From: PALSA-607 sp036510735
Lineage (GTDB): Bacteria > Actinomycetota > Actinomycetes > Acidothermales > Acidothermaceae
Reading direction: 5' to 3'
DNA length: 56,996 bases
Assembly: GCA_036510735.1 (NCBI GenBank)
Contig: DATCDK010000027.1
Coordinates: forward strand, 1-56,996
The translations under genes and the position numbers were made by a program. Shown here one piece after another: positions 15,845-24,629 of this stretch (position 1 is its first letter; every line of letters begins with the position of its first letter). Under the pieces are notes generated by a model. That model had not been told where the DNA came from, did no database searches, and saw only the letters and a list, made by a program, of their open reading frames with translations.

Positions 15845-17385
15845 ACGTCCGCGGCGTTGGTTACGCCTTGGCTGGATTGGTTGTCCTACCGACCCTGCTC
15901 GCGAGTACGCCCGTAGCCGCTGCGGCCGCGGGCCCCGTCCCAGGGACGGTCTTCATCCAGACTGTCCCTGCGTTGGCTGGGGTACACCTGCTCGTCGGCT
16001 CGTCGCCAGTGACAACAGGAGCTGGCGGTGCAGCCAAGGTTACGGTTGCGGATTTCAACAGCGTGGCATCGAAAGTGTCCCTCGCGAGTACCGTGCTCGA
16101 CGCCCGCGACACCGTGGCGCTGGCTAGCGTGAACGTCGCCCCGCACACCGCGAAGTACCAGAGCCACTTGACGATCGGGCTCGACGTGACGTCGAAGGTC
16201 ACTCTTCAAATCAGCGGCGGTAACACCGGCGTTTCGCCGGGCGACGTGCAGGCGATTCGGCTGCACTCGGTGACGGGTAAGACGATGCAGATTGACCCGC
16301 ACGCCACGCCTGTGGTCAGCCTGCTATCCCGCCAGACGAGATTGATCGCCGGCACCGTCACTGCTCAGGTAGTGACCTGGTCGGTCGACAGTCTGCTCGC
16401 CAACCCCGGTGTGTCCGTGACCACGTCGAGCACTCCCTTCGACCCTTTGACGGATGGGACCTGGCCGCTGGTGCTACGTCCGGTGGCGGGCACCGTCATG
16501 GTCGATACCGTCCCGGCGACGCCCGGAGTCAGCTTCGGGCTCGAAGGCGCCACTGGCGTCACGGACGCGCACGGGCACGCCACGATGCCCGTGACAGATC
16601 TCAACGGAGTCGGCGCCGGGTTGAAGCTCAGCACATCCCAGGCGGTCGGTTCAACCGTGTCTGTCCTGCGGGTCGCCGGATTGCCACCAGGTACAACCTT
16701 CCAGCGGCATCTGGTCGCAGCCTTGGCCGTGAGCCGACCCGTCTCCTTGGGTTTCACGGATTCTGACGGCCATTCGATCTCCCCGAGTCGGATCAGCGAC
16801 GTCAAGATCACCGGCGGAGGCGGCACCATGGACATTTCCGGTGCCCAACTTCTCAGCCCAGTTTCTGTATTGTCCGAGCAGGGTAAGCTCGTCAACGGCA
16901 CTTGGCAGCCGCAGCAAGTTACGTACACGGTGACGCGGGTGACCGTCGATGGATCCGACGCGGTGTTCGCCGGTCAGCAGCGATTCAATCCCAATACGTC
17001 GAGCAACTGGTCAATCTCGCTGTCGGCCTTCGATCTCACAGTCACCGTTCGCGACGTTCTCTTTGGCAGGCGCATCACCTCCGCCGCCGAGGTGACACGG
17101 CCCGACGGTAAGCAATACGGGGTTCTACTCGGTGCCGGGCAACCCACCGTGCTCCGGTCGCTAGTTCGGGGTCAGTACACGCTAGTGACGCGATCGGCTG
17201 TCGTCGGCGCGGACTCGAAGATATTGGTGAGCAAGAACTCTGACGCCGAAATACGCGTCGTCACGTTGTCCGACGTTCTCGTGTTTGCGATGGTCGTGCT
17301 CGGCGCGTCAGTTTCCGTGGTGGTGCTTGGCGTGGGCATGTCGCGGCGCTCCAAGCAGCGTCGCATTGGAGCAAGCGATGAGTAG
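15841..17385 (+). CDS. Bimodular surface protein with internal duplication, membrane-anchored, unknown function
   Basis: From the GTG that overlaps the upstream stop, 514 residues with a signal peptide and a C-terminal membrane segment (LVFAMVVLGASVSVVVLGVGM). The exported part consists of two homologous modules: PVPGTVFIQTVP...DFNSV (from about 15934) and PVAGTVMVDTVP...DLNGV (from about 16480). Each has a beta-rich pattern like carboxypeptidase-regulatory or Ig-type folds with a T(D/G)AxGxA turn. A third, shorter beta domain (TVTVRDVLFGRRI) precedes the anchor. I do not recognise the family. Its place between a phosphoesterase and a GH99-like hydrolase suggests a scaffold or glycan-binding partner; that is inference. 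Confidence 0.8.
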   Translation: MNVRGVGYALAGLVVLPTLLASTPVAAAAAGPVPGTVFIQTVPALAGVHLLVGSSPVTTGAGGAAKVTVADFNSVASKVSLASTVLDARDTVALASVNVAPHTAKYQSHLTIGLDVTSKVTLQISGGNTGVSPGDVQAIRLHSVTGKTMQIDPHATPVVSLLSRQTRLIAGTVTAQVVTWSVDSLLANPGVSVTTSSTPFDPLTDGTWPLVLRPVAGTVMVDTVPATPGVSFGLEGATGVTDAHGHATMPVTDLNGVGAGLKLSTSQAVGSTVSVLRVAGLPPGTTFQRHLVAALAVSRPVSLGFTDSDGHSISPSRISDVKITGGGGTMDISGAQLLSPVSVLSEQGKLVNGTWQPQQVTYTVTRVTVDGSDAVFAGQQRFNPNTSSNWSISLSAFDLTVTVRDVLFGRRITSAAEVTRPDGKQYGVLLGAGQPTVLRSLVRGQYTLVTRSAVVGADSKILVSKNSDAEIRVVTLSDVLVFAMVVLGASVSVVVLGVGMSRRSKQRRIGASDE

Positions 17386-18745
17386 AATTCGGATCCTCCG
17401 TTCTACTCGAGTTCCTCGGATTCTTGCTACGGCGTCGATTGTCGCGGCGCTTGCCGTCAGTGCCCTTGTCCTCGCCGGACGAGCTTTGATCCCAACCACG
17501 GTCGTTCGCGCGTCGGCGTCCACGCTCGCGCCTGTCGCGGCCCCGCTCTCGACGCCCTCGGTTTCTGCGCCGTCGAGTTCGGAGTCAGGGGCGGTTGCAG
17601 CGTCAGCAAGCACGCCAATTCCGGTGTATGCGTACTTCTACCAGTGGTTCAGCGCGGCGTCGTGGAATCGCGCGAAGGTCGACTATCCGCTCGCCGGGCG
17701 GTACAGCAGCGACGACCCCAACGTGCTGGCGACCCAGATCAACCAGGCGAAGGGAGCAGGTATCGATGGCTTCCTCACGTCGTGGAAGAACACGGCAACG
17801 CTCGACCGTCGGCTTGACCTGCTCATTAACACCGCAAAGGGACAGAACTTCGATCTCGGGGTGGTCTATGAGGCGCTCGACTTCTCACGGAATCCGGTCC
17901 CTGTGGCCACGGTGCAGCAGGACATGGTCTACCTCGTCGACCGGTGGGGCAGCGCGCTCACGTCGCGGTACTATGGCCGACCCGTGATCATTTGGACCGG
18001 CACGGATCAGTACTCGGTCGCTGACGTCAGTGCAGTAAAGGCGGCGCTCGGTAACCGAGCGTACCTGCTTGCCGCCTCGCGTAGCGTCGCAGGTTACGAA
18101 CGCGTGGCTGGCATCGTCGACGGCGAGGCGTATTACTGGTCGTCAGCTGACCCGAAGTCAGCCTCGGCGACGGTGAAGTTGGCCGCACTTAGCGCTGCCG
18201 TGCATGCCCATCACGGTCTATGGTTTGCGCCCGCAGCAAGCGGCTACGACGGGCGTGACCTCGGTGGTAGCCGGGTGGTCGGGCGATCTGACGGCCAGAC
18301 CCTCACGCAGAGCCTCGACAACGCGTACGGCTCCTCGCCCGACGCGATCGCCGTGATCAGCTGGAATGAGTGGTCGGAGAACACCTACATCGAGCCAGGG
18401 GAGCAGTACGGCGACCGCGAACTGGCTGTGCTCAAGGACGATCTGCTCTCGCGGGGCCACGGGATCCCCGCAGGCATCGGAGTCGACTCGAGTGGTGGGA
18501 GCAGTTCTTCGACGTGGACGGGCGCTCGGGCTGTCGTGGCCCTCGGCAGTCTGACGATCGCAGCGGTCATCGGGTTTGCCGTCGTTGCCCGCCGCCGCGC
18601 ACGCCGACGCCGCGGACGTGGGCACCGGCCGAGGGGACGCGCCACGCGTCTGCCACGTGACCCGGATACAGGCGGTGGCTCGGGAGGAGTTGCCGATGCG
18701 GAGTCGCGCGCGCACTCCGAACTTCTGAGCAAGGGCGGTCGGTGA
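17378..18745 (+). CDS. GH99-like (endo-alpha-mannosidase type) membrane-anchored glycoside hydrolase
   Basis: A 455-residue protein starting at ATG 17378 (TTGGAG upstream, overlap of 8 bp with the previous gene). An N-terminal membrane segment and Ser/Ala linker precede the catalytic domain: YAYFYQWFSAASW, an SDDPNVLATQINQAKGAG block, IDGFLTSWKN, GVVYEALD and WNEWSENTYIEPGEQYG near residue 328. The NEWSE pair matches, as I recall, the two catalytic glutamates of GH99 endo-alpha-mannosidases/mannanases. A C-terminal membrane segment with a very Arg-rich cytosolic tail follows. It probably cuts internal alpha-linkages in a surface glycan. The WbsX-like GH99-related proteins are the nearest alternative, whose activity is undefined. 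Confidence 0.85.
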   Translation: MSRIRILRSTRVPRILATASIVAALAVSALVLAGRALIPTTVVRASASTLAPVAAPLSTPSVSAPSSSESGAVAASASTPIPVYAYFYQWFSAASWNRAKVDYPLAGRYSSDDPNVLATQINQAKGAGIDGFLTSWKNTATLDRRLDLLINTAKGQNFDLGVVYEALDFSRNPVPVATVQQDMVYLVDRWGSALTSRYYGRPVIIWTGTDQYSVADVSAVKAALGNRAYLLAASRSVAGYERVAGIVDGEAYYWSSADPKSASATVKLAALSAAVHAHHGLWFAPAASGYDGRDLGGSRVVGRSDGQTLTQSLDNAYGSSPDAIAVISWNEWSENTYIEPGEQYGDRELAVLKDDLLSRGHGIPAGIGVDSSGGSSSSTWTGARAVVALGSLTIAAVIGFAVVARRRARRRRGRGHRPRGRATRLPRDPDTGGGSGGVADAESRAHSELLSKGGR

Positions 18746-19827
18746 TGGTCGGAGTGAGGGTCGCGCGGTGGTCCGTCGCGGCTGCCCTCGCCCTGGTGGT
18801 GTCCGGGTGTACCGGCTCCCACCCGCGCAGCTCAAGCGCGTCGGCCGAGGTGAGCCAGGTTCCGGCAACCGCTACGTCGCTCGCTGCATCCGCGTCAGCG
18901 ACCCTCGCATCATCTGCGGTCGCGTCGCCGTCCGGCGCGTCGTCCGCTCCACCGACGCCGTTAGGTAGGCCAACGACAGGGACGGGGGCTGCTACCGCGT
19001 CGCCGAGTAAGACGTCGTCCAGATCCGCGTCGTCCACACCATCCTCGTCGCCGACGAACACGACCGCTGCAGGTGTTCCTCGTTTCGCGCACATCGTCGT
19101 CGTCGTGCTTGAAAACCACCCCTACGGCGAGCTGATCGGCACTTCGAGCACGCCATTCCTCACCTCGCTTGCATCCGCGGGTGCAGTGCTGACGCAGTCG
19201 TACGCGATCACGCATCCGAGCGAACCTAACTACCTGGCGCTGTTTTCAGGATCAACTCAGGGCCTGAGCACTGATTCATGCCCGCACGCATTCACTGGTC
19301 CCAACCTCGGCTCCTCGCTTCTCGCGGCCGGCGACACCTTCACCGGCTATTCCGAATCCTTGCCCTCGCCTGGCTACACGGGTTGCAGTGCGGGTGCCTA
19401 CGCACGCAAACACAACCCTTGGGCAAATTTCGCCGCCCTGCCAGCTGGCGTGAACCAGCCGATGGCGGCGTTTCCCGCTAACTTCGCGCAACTGCCGAAT
19501 CTGGCGTTCGTGATCCCGAACCTCAACGACGACATGCACGACGGCACGATCGCCGAGGGCGACCAGTGGATCGAAGCCCACCTCAGCGGCTACGCCACCT
19601 GGACGACGACACACAACAGCTTGCTCATCGTCACGACCGACGAAGATGACAACTCTCACGCAAACCACATCACCACCATCGTGGTCGGCGCCCACGTAAA
19701 GCGTGGTCCGGACAGCACCCGCACTACTCACTACGGCGTCTTGCGCACACTGCTCGATAGCTTCAACCTCAGCCCCTTCGCGGGCGCCGCCACGGCAGTC
19801 CCGATTACCGGCCTCTGGACGTCGTAG
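18742..19827 (+). CDS. Phosphoesterase/acid phosphatase lipoprotein (SapM/AcpA-like)
   Basis: A 361-residue lipoprotein (ALVVSGC) with a Ser/Thr/Ala linker to about residue 110. The catalytic domain begins HIVVVVLENHPYGEL and continues ITHPSEPNYLALFSG, CPHAFTGPNLG, a YARKHNPWANF block, FVIPNLNDDMHDGTI, GDQWIEAHL, IVTTDEDDNSHANHITTIVVG and THYGVLRTLLDSF. These are the ordered blocks of the PF04185 acid phosphatase group that includes mycobacterial SapM. It removes phosphate from lipid or small-molecule substrates outside the cell. GTG 18742 and ATG 18745 both overlap the upstream stop; AAGGG lies about 9 nt before the ATG. A disrupted paralogue lies at 44383-45301. Confidence 0.9.
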   Translation: MMVGVRVARWSVAAALALVVSGCTGSHPRSSSASAEVSQVPATATSLAASASATLASSAVASPSGASSAPPTPLGRPTTGTGAATASPSKTSSRSASSTPSSSPTNTTAAGVPRFAHIVVVVLENHPYGELIGTSSTPFLTSLASAGAVLTQSYAITHPSEPNYLALFSGSTQGLSTDSCPHAFTGPNLGSSLLAAGDTFTGYSESLPSPGYTGCSAGAYARKHNPWANFAALPAGVNQPMAAFPANFAQLPNLAFVIPNLNDDMHDGTIAEGDQWIEAHLSGYATWTTTHNSLLIVTTDEDDNSHANHITTIVVGAHVKRGPDSTRTTHYGVLRTLLDSFNLSPFAGAATAVPITGLWTS

Positions 19828-19964
19828 CCAAGGCCTACCTGGCGTTCAACGATCCCGAGGCGTGGGTGCGTGTCGTGGCCGATGAGGTTGCAGAAACGTC
19901 AGTCGACGGCGTCGACATCGCGCGGGCGCGCCGTCGGTATCGGGCCCTCCGTTCGACGCAATAG
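19800..19964 (+). pseudogene. Possible 3' remnant of a lost gene
   Basis: In a frame different from the phosphoesterase, codons with normal high-GC third positions read ...AKAYLAFNDPEAWVRVVADE and continue to a TAG at 19962. The composition is protein-like (balanced acidic and aliphatic residues, little Arg/Ser shadow bias), but no start exists, so it would be a decayed 3' end. The family is not recognised. Confidence 0.25.
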
Positions 19965-20381
19965 TTGCGCGTTCACGGCGTCGGCGGGTGACGCAGGTGC
20001 TCGCTGTGGTCGCCGTCGTGTTCGGTGTGACGGCTGCTGTCGTCGTCCCGTCTGTCGTCGGTCGTCGGTCGTCATCGAACCGCTGTAGTCGCAGTCGGTC
20101 CGGCTGGCGCAACAACCGAGGCGGCCCGAAGGCGATCACTCAGCAGGAGAGCAGTTAGTGGCGGGGGTTCGGTTGCCCGCTGGCGCAGTCGCGCACGACG
20201 GCCCCGGCCTGAACAACGCCCTGGCATCTTCGCCTGCACCAGCGCGCTGTCGGCCGTGTCCGCGGTCTCATCCGCCTCGGCAGTTGCGCCGGCGATGGAT
20301 TCGAACGGGCTCTCGTCGCCGACCCATTAGACTCCTAGGGTCGTCCTGAGGTCCGGCTAGGTTCGGTCGCGGGTTCGGCTC
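19965..20381. other. Non-coding stretch before tRNA-Thr
   Basis: I see no convincing gene. The reading frames are short and Arg/Ser-rich, with CGT/GTC low-complexity runs (about 20030-20080). It may hold eroded coding DNA and the tRNA promoter; no -10 element stands out. Confidence 0.5.
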
Positions 20382-20454
20382 GCCGCCTTAGCTCAGTTGG
20401 CAGAGCAACGCACTCGTAATGCGTAGGTCGTCAGTTCGACTCTGACAGGCGGCT
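20382..20454 (+). tRNA. tRNA-Thr (CGU anticodon)
   Basis: Cloverleaf: acceptor GCCGCCT/AGGCGGC (20382-20388, 20447-20453), D-stem GCTC/GAGC, anticodon stem ACGCA/TGCGT around loop CTCGTAA with anticodon CGT at 20415-20417, and T-arm GTCAG-TTCGACT-CTGAC. The discriminator is T at 20454 and CCA is not encoded. Reads ACG threonine codons. A 10-bp direct repeat CGACTCTGAC occurs at 20437-20446 (T-arm) and 20456-20465, just after the gene. Confidence 0.95.
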
Positions 20455-20776
20455 CCGACTCTGACCGCCGAAGAGTGCGCGAAGCCTAGCCCACCAGATC
20501 TAGCCCATTATGGCTGTGGGGAGCGCTGCTCGTTTGACAGAGCGCGTTCTGCGGTGGCCGCCACCGCTCGGCGAGCGCCCATCCGGCGACCGCAGATATG
20601 ACCAACAACCCACGCACGAAAGGCAGGAGCGCTGGCGGCCGTGCGGCGGCCCGCTTCCCACGCAACTTTGCCCCGATCTGGGTTCGATGCTGACGGCACC
20701 GACGGTATTCGGATTGCATGACGGGTGCGTGAGCCTTCCGCTGCACGCCGTGGAGACCGCGCACTCAAGGCCGTAC
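20455..20776. other. Intergenic region after tRNA-Thr
   Basis: No gene can be supported. A minus-strand frame ending at 20486 contains one hydrophobic stretch (LPFVRGLLVISAVAGWALAE), but it lacks a ribosome binding site and family features. The region separates the tRNA from the convergent ABC permease. Confidence 0.5.
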
Positions 20777-21604
20777 CTACGCGTCTCGGCGGGTGATGAG
20801 GACTGTGGCGGCGACGGTGGCGGCGGCGCCGTACAAGGTGAGGACGCCGAGCCCAGCCCACGGCGAGAGTGACCCCGCGGTGTGGACCACTGTGATGATT
20901 TGACTGCCGGCGTTAGCGGGAAGGTAGGGGATGACGTCGTTGCGCAGGTTGGTGGGGAGTAGGTCGTCAACGACGGTGAGCGCGAACAGCGTCCCGAAGA
21001 ACGCCGAGAGTGCGCCGGCGGTGTTTCGGACGAGGGCGCCCATCCCGAAGCCGAGCAGTCCGACCGCCGTAAGGTAAAGGCCGCCGCCGATGGTTGCGCG
21101 CAGCGCAGCAGGATCACTCAGTGAGATGCCAGCGTGCGCAGAACCCAGCAGTTGTTGGCCGATTCCGAATGCGGCGAAGCTCATGACCTCACCCGCGACG
21201 AATGTGGCAACCGCGAAGACGAGAAGTTTTGCGGCGAGCATCGCGCGGCGCTGTGGAACCGTGGCGAGGGTAGCGCGGATCATGCCGGTTCCGTATTCGG
21301 AGCTGATAGTGAGCACGCCCAGCGCCCCGATAGCGACTTGCGCAATGTAGAGGCCGTCGAGGCTTGCCAGCGTTGCGTCGAAACCGTCGAGGCTTTGGCG
21401 GCCATGTTTGATGTTGTAAGCGGTGCGAGCGCAGATGAGTGCGCCGAGAGCGATGCTCGCGAGCGCAGCGATGCCTGCAGTCCAGTAGGTAGATCGGACG
21501 GTCCGGAGTTTGGTCCATTCCGAGTGCAGTACGTTGCCGAAACCGATGGTCTGCGGTTGCGGCTGTTGGGCTTGGTTTCCTGCGGTGGCGGTGGTCATGG
21601 TCAC
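20777..21604 (-). CDS. ABC-2 type transporter permease (DrrB/YhcI-like)
   Basis: About 275 residues with six membrane segments. It has a cytosolic N-terminus containing the typical actinobacterial block LHSEWTKLRTVRSTYW, a long first loop, then the EYGTGMIRATLATVPQR coupling region that contacts the ATPase. The C-terminus ends in ITRRDA, normal for ABC-2 permeases. GTG at 21604 has AGGAA six bases upstream and overlaps the ATPase stop region; ATG at 21598 is the alternative. It forms an exporter with the ATPase at 21606. The substrate is unknown; such pairs export drugs, lipids or peptides. Confidence 0.88.
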   Translation of the reverse strand: MTMTTATAGNQAQQPQPQTIGFGNVLHSEWTKLRTVRSTYWTAGIAALASIALGALICARTAYNIKHGRQSLDGFDATLASLDGLYIAQVAIGALGVLTISSEYGTGMIRATLATVPQRRAMLAAKLLVFAVATFVAGEVMSFAAFGIGQQLLGSAHAGISLSDPAALRATIGGGLYLTAVGLLGFGMGALVRNTAGALSAFFGTLFALTVVDDLLPTNLRNDVIPYLPANAGSQIITVVHTAGSLSPWAGLGVLTLYGAAATVAATVLITRRDA

Positions 21605-21605
21605 G

Positions 21606-22574
21606 TCAGATTCCTGACTCGGTTGCCGGTGCCGTACTCGCGTCGGTTCCGGCATGAAAGTCGACGTAGCGATGGGTGAGTTCCATGTAGGCGTCCTCCA
21701 GCGACGCGCTATGGGGTGTGAGTTCGAGGACGGGAATGCCGTGGCGGGCGGCGAGGTCACCGATCGTGTCGTGGTCCATGCCGGTGACGTGCAGTCGCAG
21801 TTCTTCGACTACCGCGCTGCTGTCGTCGCCCGGGTGCGAGTTGACTGTCGCACCCGCGGCCGTTAGGAGGGTCCTGAGTCGGTGGGGGTCGCGGGAACGG
21901 ACCAACACGTATTTGCGTGACCCACTCGCGATGATCTCGGATGTGCTCGCGTCGGCGAGGACCTTGCCTTGACCGATGACGATGAGGTGGTCCGCGGTGA
22001 GGGCCATCTCACTCATCAGATGGCTCGAGACGAACACGGCGCGTCCTTCGGATGCGAGGCTGCGCAGCAGCGTCCTGATCCATAGGATCCCGTCGGGATC
22101 CAAGCCGTTGACAGGTTCGTCGCAGATCAAGATTGCGGGGTCGCCGAGGAGTGCTGCGGCGAGGCCCAGGCGCTGGCTCATGCCCAGCGAGAACTTGCCT
22201 GCCCGCTTTCGTCCGACGTTTTCCAGCCCGACGAGATCGAGTACCTCGTTGACCCGCCGGGAGGGGATTCCGCTTGCTTGGGCAAGACAAAGGAGGTGAT
22301 GGTAGGCGGTGCGCCCGCCATGCATCGCGCGGACCTCGAGTACCGCACCGATCTGGTGGAGTGGGCGCCGAAGTTGGTCGTAGGGCTTTCCGTTGACGGT
22401 GACCGATCCTCGAGTCGGGCGGTCGAGGCCCAGAATCATCCGCATGGTGGTGGACTTCCCGGCGCCGTTCGGCCCCAGGAACCCGGTCACGTACCCAGGG
22501 CGGACGGTGAAGTTCAATCCGTCTACTGCCAGGGTCGAACCGAATCGCTTCGTCAGATCCGTTGCTTCGATCAT
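21606..22574 (-). CDS. ABC transporter ATP-binding protein (DrrA-like)
   Basis: The 322-residue nucleotide-binding protein has Walker A GPNGAGKST, a signature loop of the form FSLGMSQRLG, Walker B AILICDEPVNGLDPDG and the switch histidine in FVSSHLMSEM. A C-terminal extension of about 100 residues, with a small alpha/beta domain, is typical of DrrA/CcmA-type exporters. It powers the permease encoded immediately downstream. It lies 83 bp after the response regulator on the same strand, so the two-component system above probably controls this exporter. Confidence 0.93.
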   Translation of the reverse strand: MIEATDLTKRFGSTLAVDGLNFTVRPGYVTGFLGPNGAGKSTTMRMILGLDRPTRGSVTVNGKPYDQLRRPLHQIGAVLEVRAMHGGRTAYHHLLCLAQASGIPSRRVNEVLDLVGLENVGRKRAGKFSLGMSQRLGLAAALLGDPAILICDEPVNGLDPDGILWIRTLLRSLASEGRAVFVSSHLMSEMALTADHLIVIGQGKVLADASTSEIIASGSRKYVLVRSRDPHRLRTLLTAAGATVNSHPGDDSSAVVEELRLHVTGMDHDTIGDLAARHGIPVLELTPHSASLEDAYMELTHRYVDFHAGTDASTAPATESGI

Positions 22575-22657
22575 GCCCTGACGTTATGCGCGCACGGGCG
22601 GCGTCGCGTCGCCCGCAAGTATCCGGATCTCAGCGGCCGCTGCTACCTCAGAGTGAC

Positions 22658-23353
22658 TCAAGGTCGACCTATTGAGCTGTCGTTCGCCTTGGCCCCTGGG
22701 GTGATGGTGCCGGATTCGTAGGCCAGTACGACTGCCTGCACGCGGTCACGAAGACCGAGTTTGAACAGCACCGCGCTGACGTGGGTCTTCACTGTCTGCT
22801 CCGCGAGGTGCAACTGCGTGGCGATCTCGGCGTTGGCGAGTCCGCTGGCAAGTAGGTCGAAGACCTGCCGCTCTCGCGGCGTCAGGTCGCTCAACCGTGG
22901 CGGAGTCTGCAACTGGGTGCGTGCCGCGAACTCGGTGATCAGGCGGCGAGTGACCGCCGGCGCGAGCAACGCATCACCGGCGCCGATGACGCGCACTGCA
23001 TCGAGAATCCGTTCGGGTGTCGCGTCTTTGAGGAGAAATCCGCTTGCTCCGGCACGGAGTGCGTCATACACGTATTCATCGAGGTCGAACGTTGTCAGTA
23101 TCAGCACCTGTGGGGGATTTTCCAAACCCTGCAGGACACGAGTGGCCTCAATGCCGCCCATACCCGGCATCCGCACATCCATCAAGACGACATCGGGTCT
23201 GACGATGCGCGCGACCCGTACCGCCTCGCGCCCGTCTGCGGCAACTGCGACGACGCTGAGGTCGGGCTGGGAGTCCAGCAGGGCTTGGAATCCGAGTCGC
23301 ACGACCGCCTGGTCGTCCACGATCATCAACCGCAGTGCGCGCGCGTTAACCAT
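22658..23353 (-). CDS. NarL/LuxR-family response regulator
   Basis: A 231-residue regulator. The receiver domain has acidic pair DD near residues 13-14, phosphoacceptor D in VLMDVRMPGMGG, T in ILTTFDLDEY and K in GFLLKDATPERI. The LuxR-type helix-turn-helix is LTPRERQVFDLLASGLANAE followed by a second helix ending in TVKTHVS. It pairs with the histidine kinase whose 3' end overlaps its start by 8 bp. Likely target: the ABC exporter genes directly downstream. Confidence 0.95.
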   Translation of the reverse strand: MVNARALRLMIVDDQAVVRLGFQALLDSQPDLSVVAVAADGREAVRVARIVRPDVVLMDVRMPGMGGIEATRVLQGLENPPQVLILTTFDLDEYVYDALRAGASGFLLKDATPERILDAVRVIGAGDALLAPAVTRRLITEFAARTQLQTPPRLSDLTPRERQVFDLLASGLANAEIATQLHLAEQTVKTHVSAVLFKLGLRDRVQAVVLAYESGTITPGAKANDSSIGRP

Positions 23354-24629
23354 GAGGATGTCCCGCTGGTGCGATCGGCAGCCGGGCCCGTACCCGAAAA
23401 CCTGTCCCTTGTCTGCTGGCAGTCAAGTCGCCCCCGACGGCGGTGACCCGTTCGCACATGCCGATCAACCCGAACCCGTTGAGGCCTGCGGATTCGGTGG
23501 TGCCGGGACGTGTGTCCACTGCGTTTGTGATCATCACATCGAGATCGGATCCGTAGGTGAGTTGTACGTGAACCGCGGCACCTGGGGCGTGGCGAGCAGC
23601 GTTTGTCAGGCCCTCTTGCACGAGCCGGTAGCAACACAGCTGCACCGACTCAGAAGTCGAGACAGGCGATCCGTCGATCTGAAGATCGATGCTCATACCA
23701 CTGGCTCTCGATCGGGCGACCAAAGCCGCTAGATCCGCCAATCCCGGTTGCGGCGCGTGTAAGACAGCACCATCCGTGCTCCGCAGAACACCGAGCACCG
23801 TTCGCATCTCCTCTAATGCTTCACGCGCCTGCGCAGCAATTTCGGAGAACGCGTCACGCGCCGCTGGGGAGAGCTCCTCAACTTGGTAGGGCGCCATCGC
23901 CGCGCGTACCGCTATCAGCGAGACTTGATGCGCAACCACGTCGTGCAGCTCACGCGCGAACGCCGCGCGTCCCCGCGTCAACGCTTCGCGCTCCTGCATG
24001 TCCCGCACTTCTGCAGCTACACCAGCTCGAACGAGATCTGCCTCACGCCGGGCACGGAAGGTATCGGCTGCGCCCCACGCCAGCACGGCGGCCAACGCTT
24101 CCGTAACCGGCGCGTCCCATGGCCTTCCGTTCAATGAGGCAGGCATAGACGCCCCGACCACCACCGCTATCTCAGATATCCCGAGCAGTACGAGCGATCG
24201 TGGTCGCGACAACATCAGAGGGCAGGCCGCGAGAGCGACGAGCCAAGCGATCACACTGACTGGCGGCCACGGCAACCTGGACCACACCACGAACGCGCCA
24301 TTGGCCGCCACGGCGAGCCCAAGGGTTGCGAACGGCGCCCAGCGCACAAACAAAAGCGGCGCGATCGACAACCCCGCGAGTGCCAGCGCCGTCTGTGGCG
24401 ATGCGTCGCGATGCACCCGAGCGAAAACCAAAGCGTCGACCGTTGAAAAGACAACTAACGCCGCAGCAACACTTCGCCACAGCCGCGCAGTGGCGAATCT
24501 GGACAGCAGCCAGTCGACAGCCGCATCGCGCTTCCATCGCTTGCGGTCCGCCAAGCCCGTGGGTGCGAGATCGATGACCCCTCCTTGCACTGACCCAGCC
24601 AGCATGCCCTCATCGGTCCGTGTCTGCAT
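23346..24629 (-). CDS. HisKA_3 sensor histidine kinase
   Basis: About 427 residues. Roughly four to six membrane segments (residues 45-170) are followed by a coiled dimerisation helix with the phosphoacceptor block ARELHDVVAHQVSLIAVRA and a HATPase_c domain (QEGLTNAARHAPGA as N-box, GFGLIGMCERV as G-box). This is the partner of the NarL-type regulator encoded after it with an 8-bp overlap. The membrane segments have almost no extracytoplasmic loops, as in kinases that sense membrane stress or membrane-embedded ligands. ATG 24629 is chosen; TTG 24638 and GTG 24632 are in-frame alternatives with no better ribosome binding site. Confidence 0.92.
   Translation of the reverse strand: MQTRTDEGMLAGSVQGGVIDLAPTGLADRKRWKRDAAVDWLLSRFATARLWRSVAAALVVFSTVDALVFARVHRDASPQTALALAGLSIAPLLFVRWAPFATLGLAVAANGAFVVWSRLPWPPVSVIAWLVALAACPLMLSRPRSLVLLGISEIAVVVGASMPASLNGRPWDAPVTEALAAVLAWGAADTFRARREADLVRAGVAAEVRDMQEREALTRGRAAFARELHDVVAHQVSLIAVRAAMAPYQVEELSPAARDAFSEIAAQAREALEEMRTVLGVLRSTDGAVLHAPQPGLADLAALVARSRASGMSIDLQIDGSPVSTSESVQLCCYRLVQEGLTNAARHAPGAAVHVQLTYGSDLDVMITNAVDTRPGTTESAGLNGFGLIGMCERVTAVGGDLTASRQGTGFRVRARLPIAPAGHPHG

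Noticed and set aside
6464..19827. Secondary-metabolite or lasso-peptide cluster suggested by the HprK-like domain
   Set aside because: No precursor peptide, cyclase, PqqD-like or protease genes are present.
20437..20465. 10-bp direct repeat at the tRNA 3' end as an attachment site
   Set aside because: The copies are adjacent, short, and no integrase or second distant copy is visible.
20486..20764. Minus-strand frame with a hydrophobic stretch after the tRNA
   Set aside because: No ribosome binding site, biased composition and no recognisable family; probably a chance frame.
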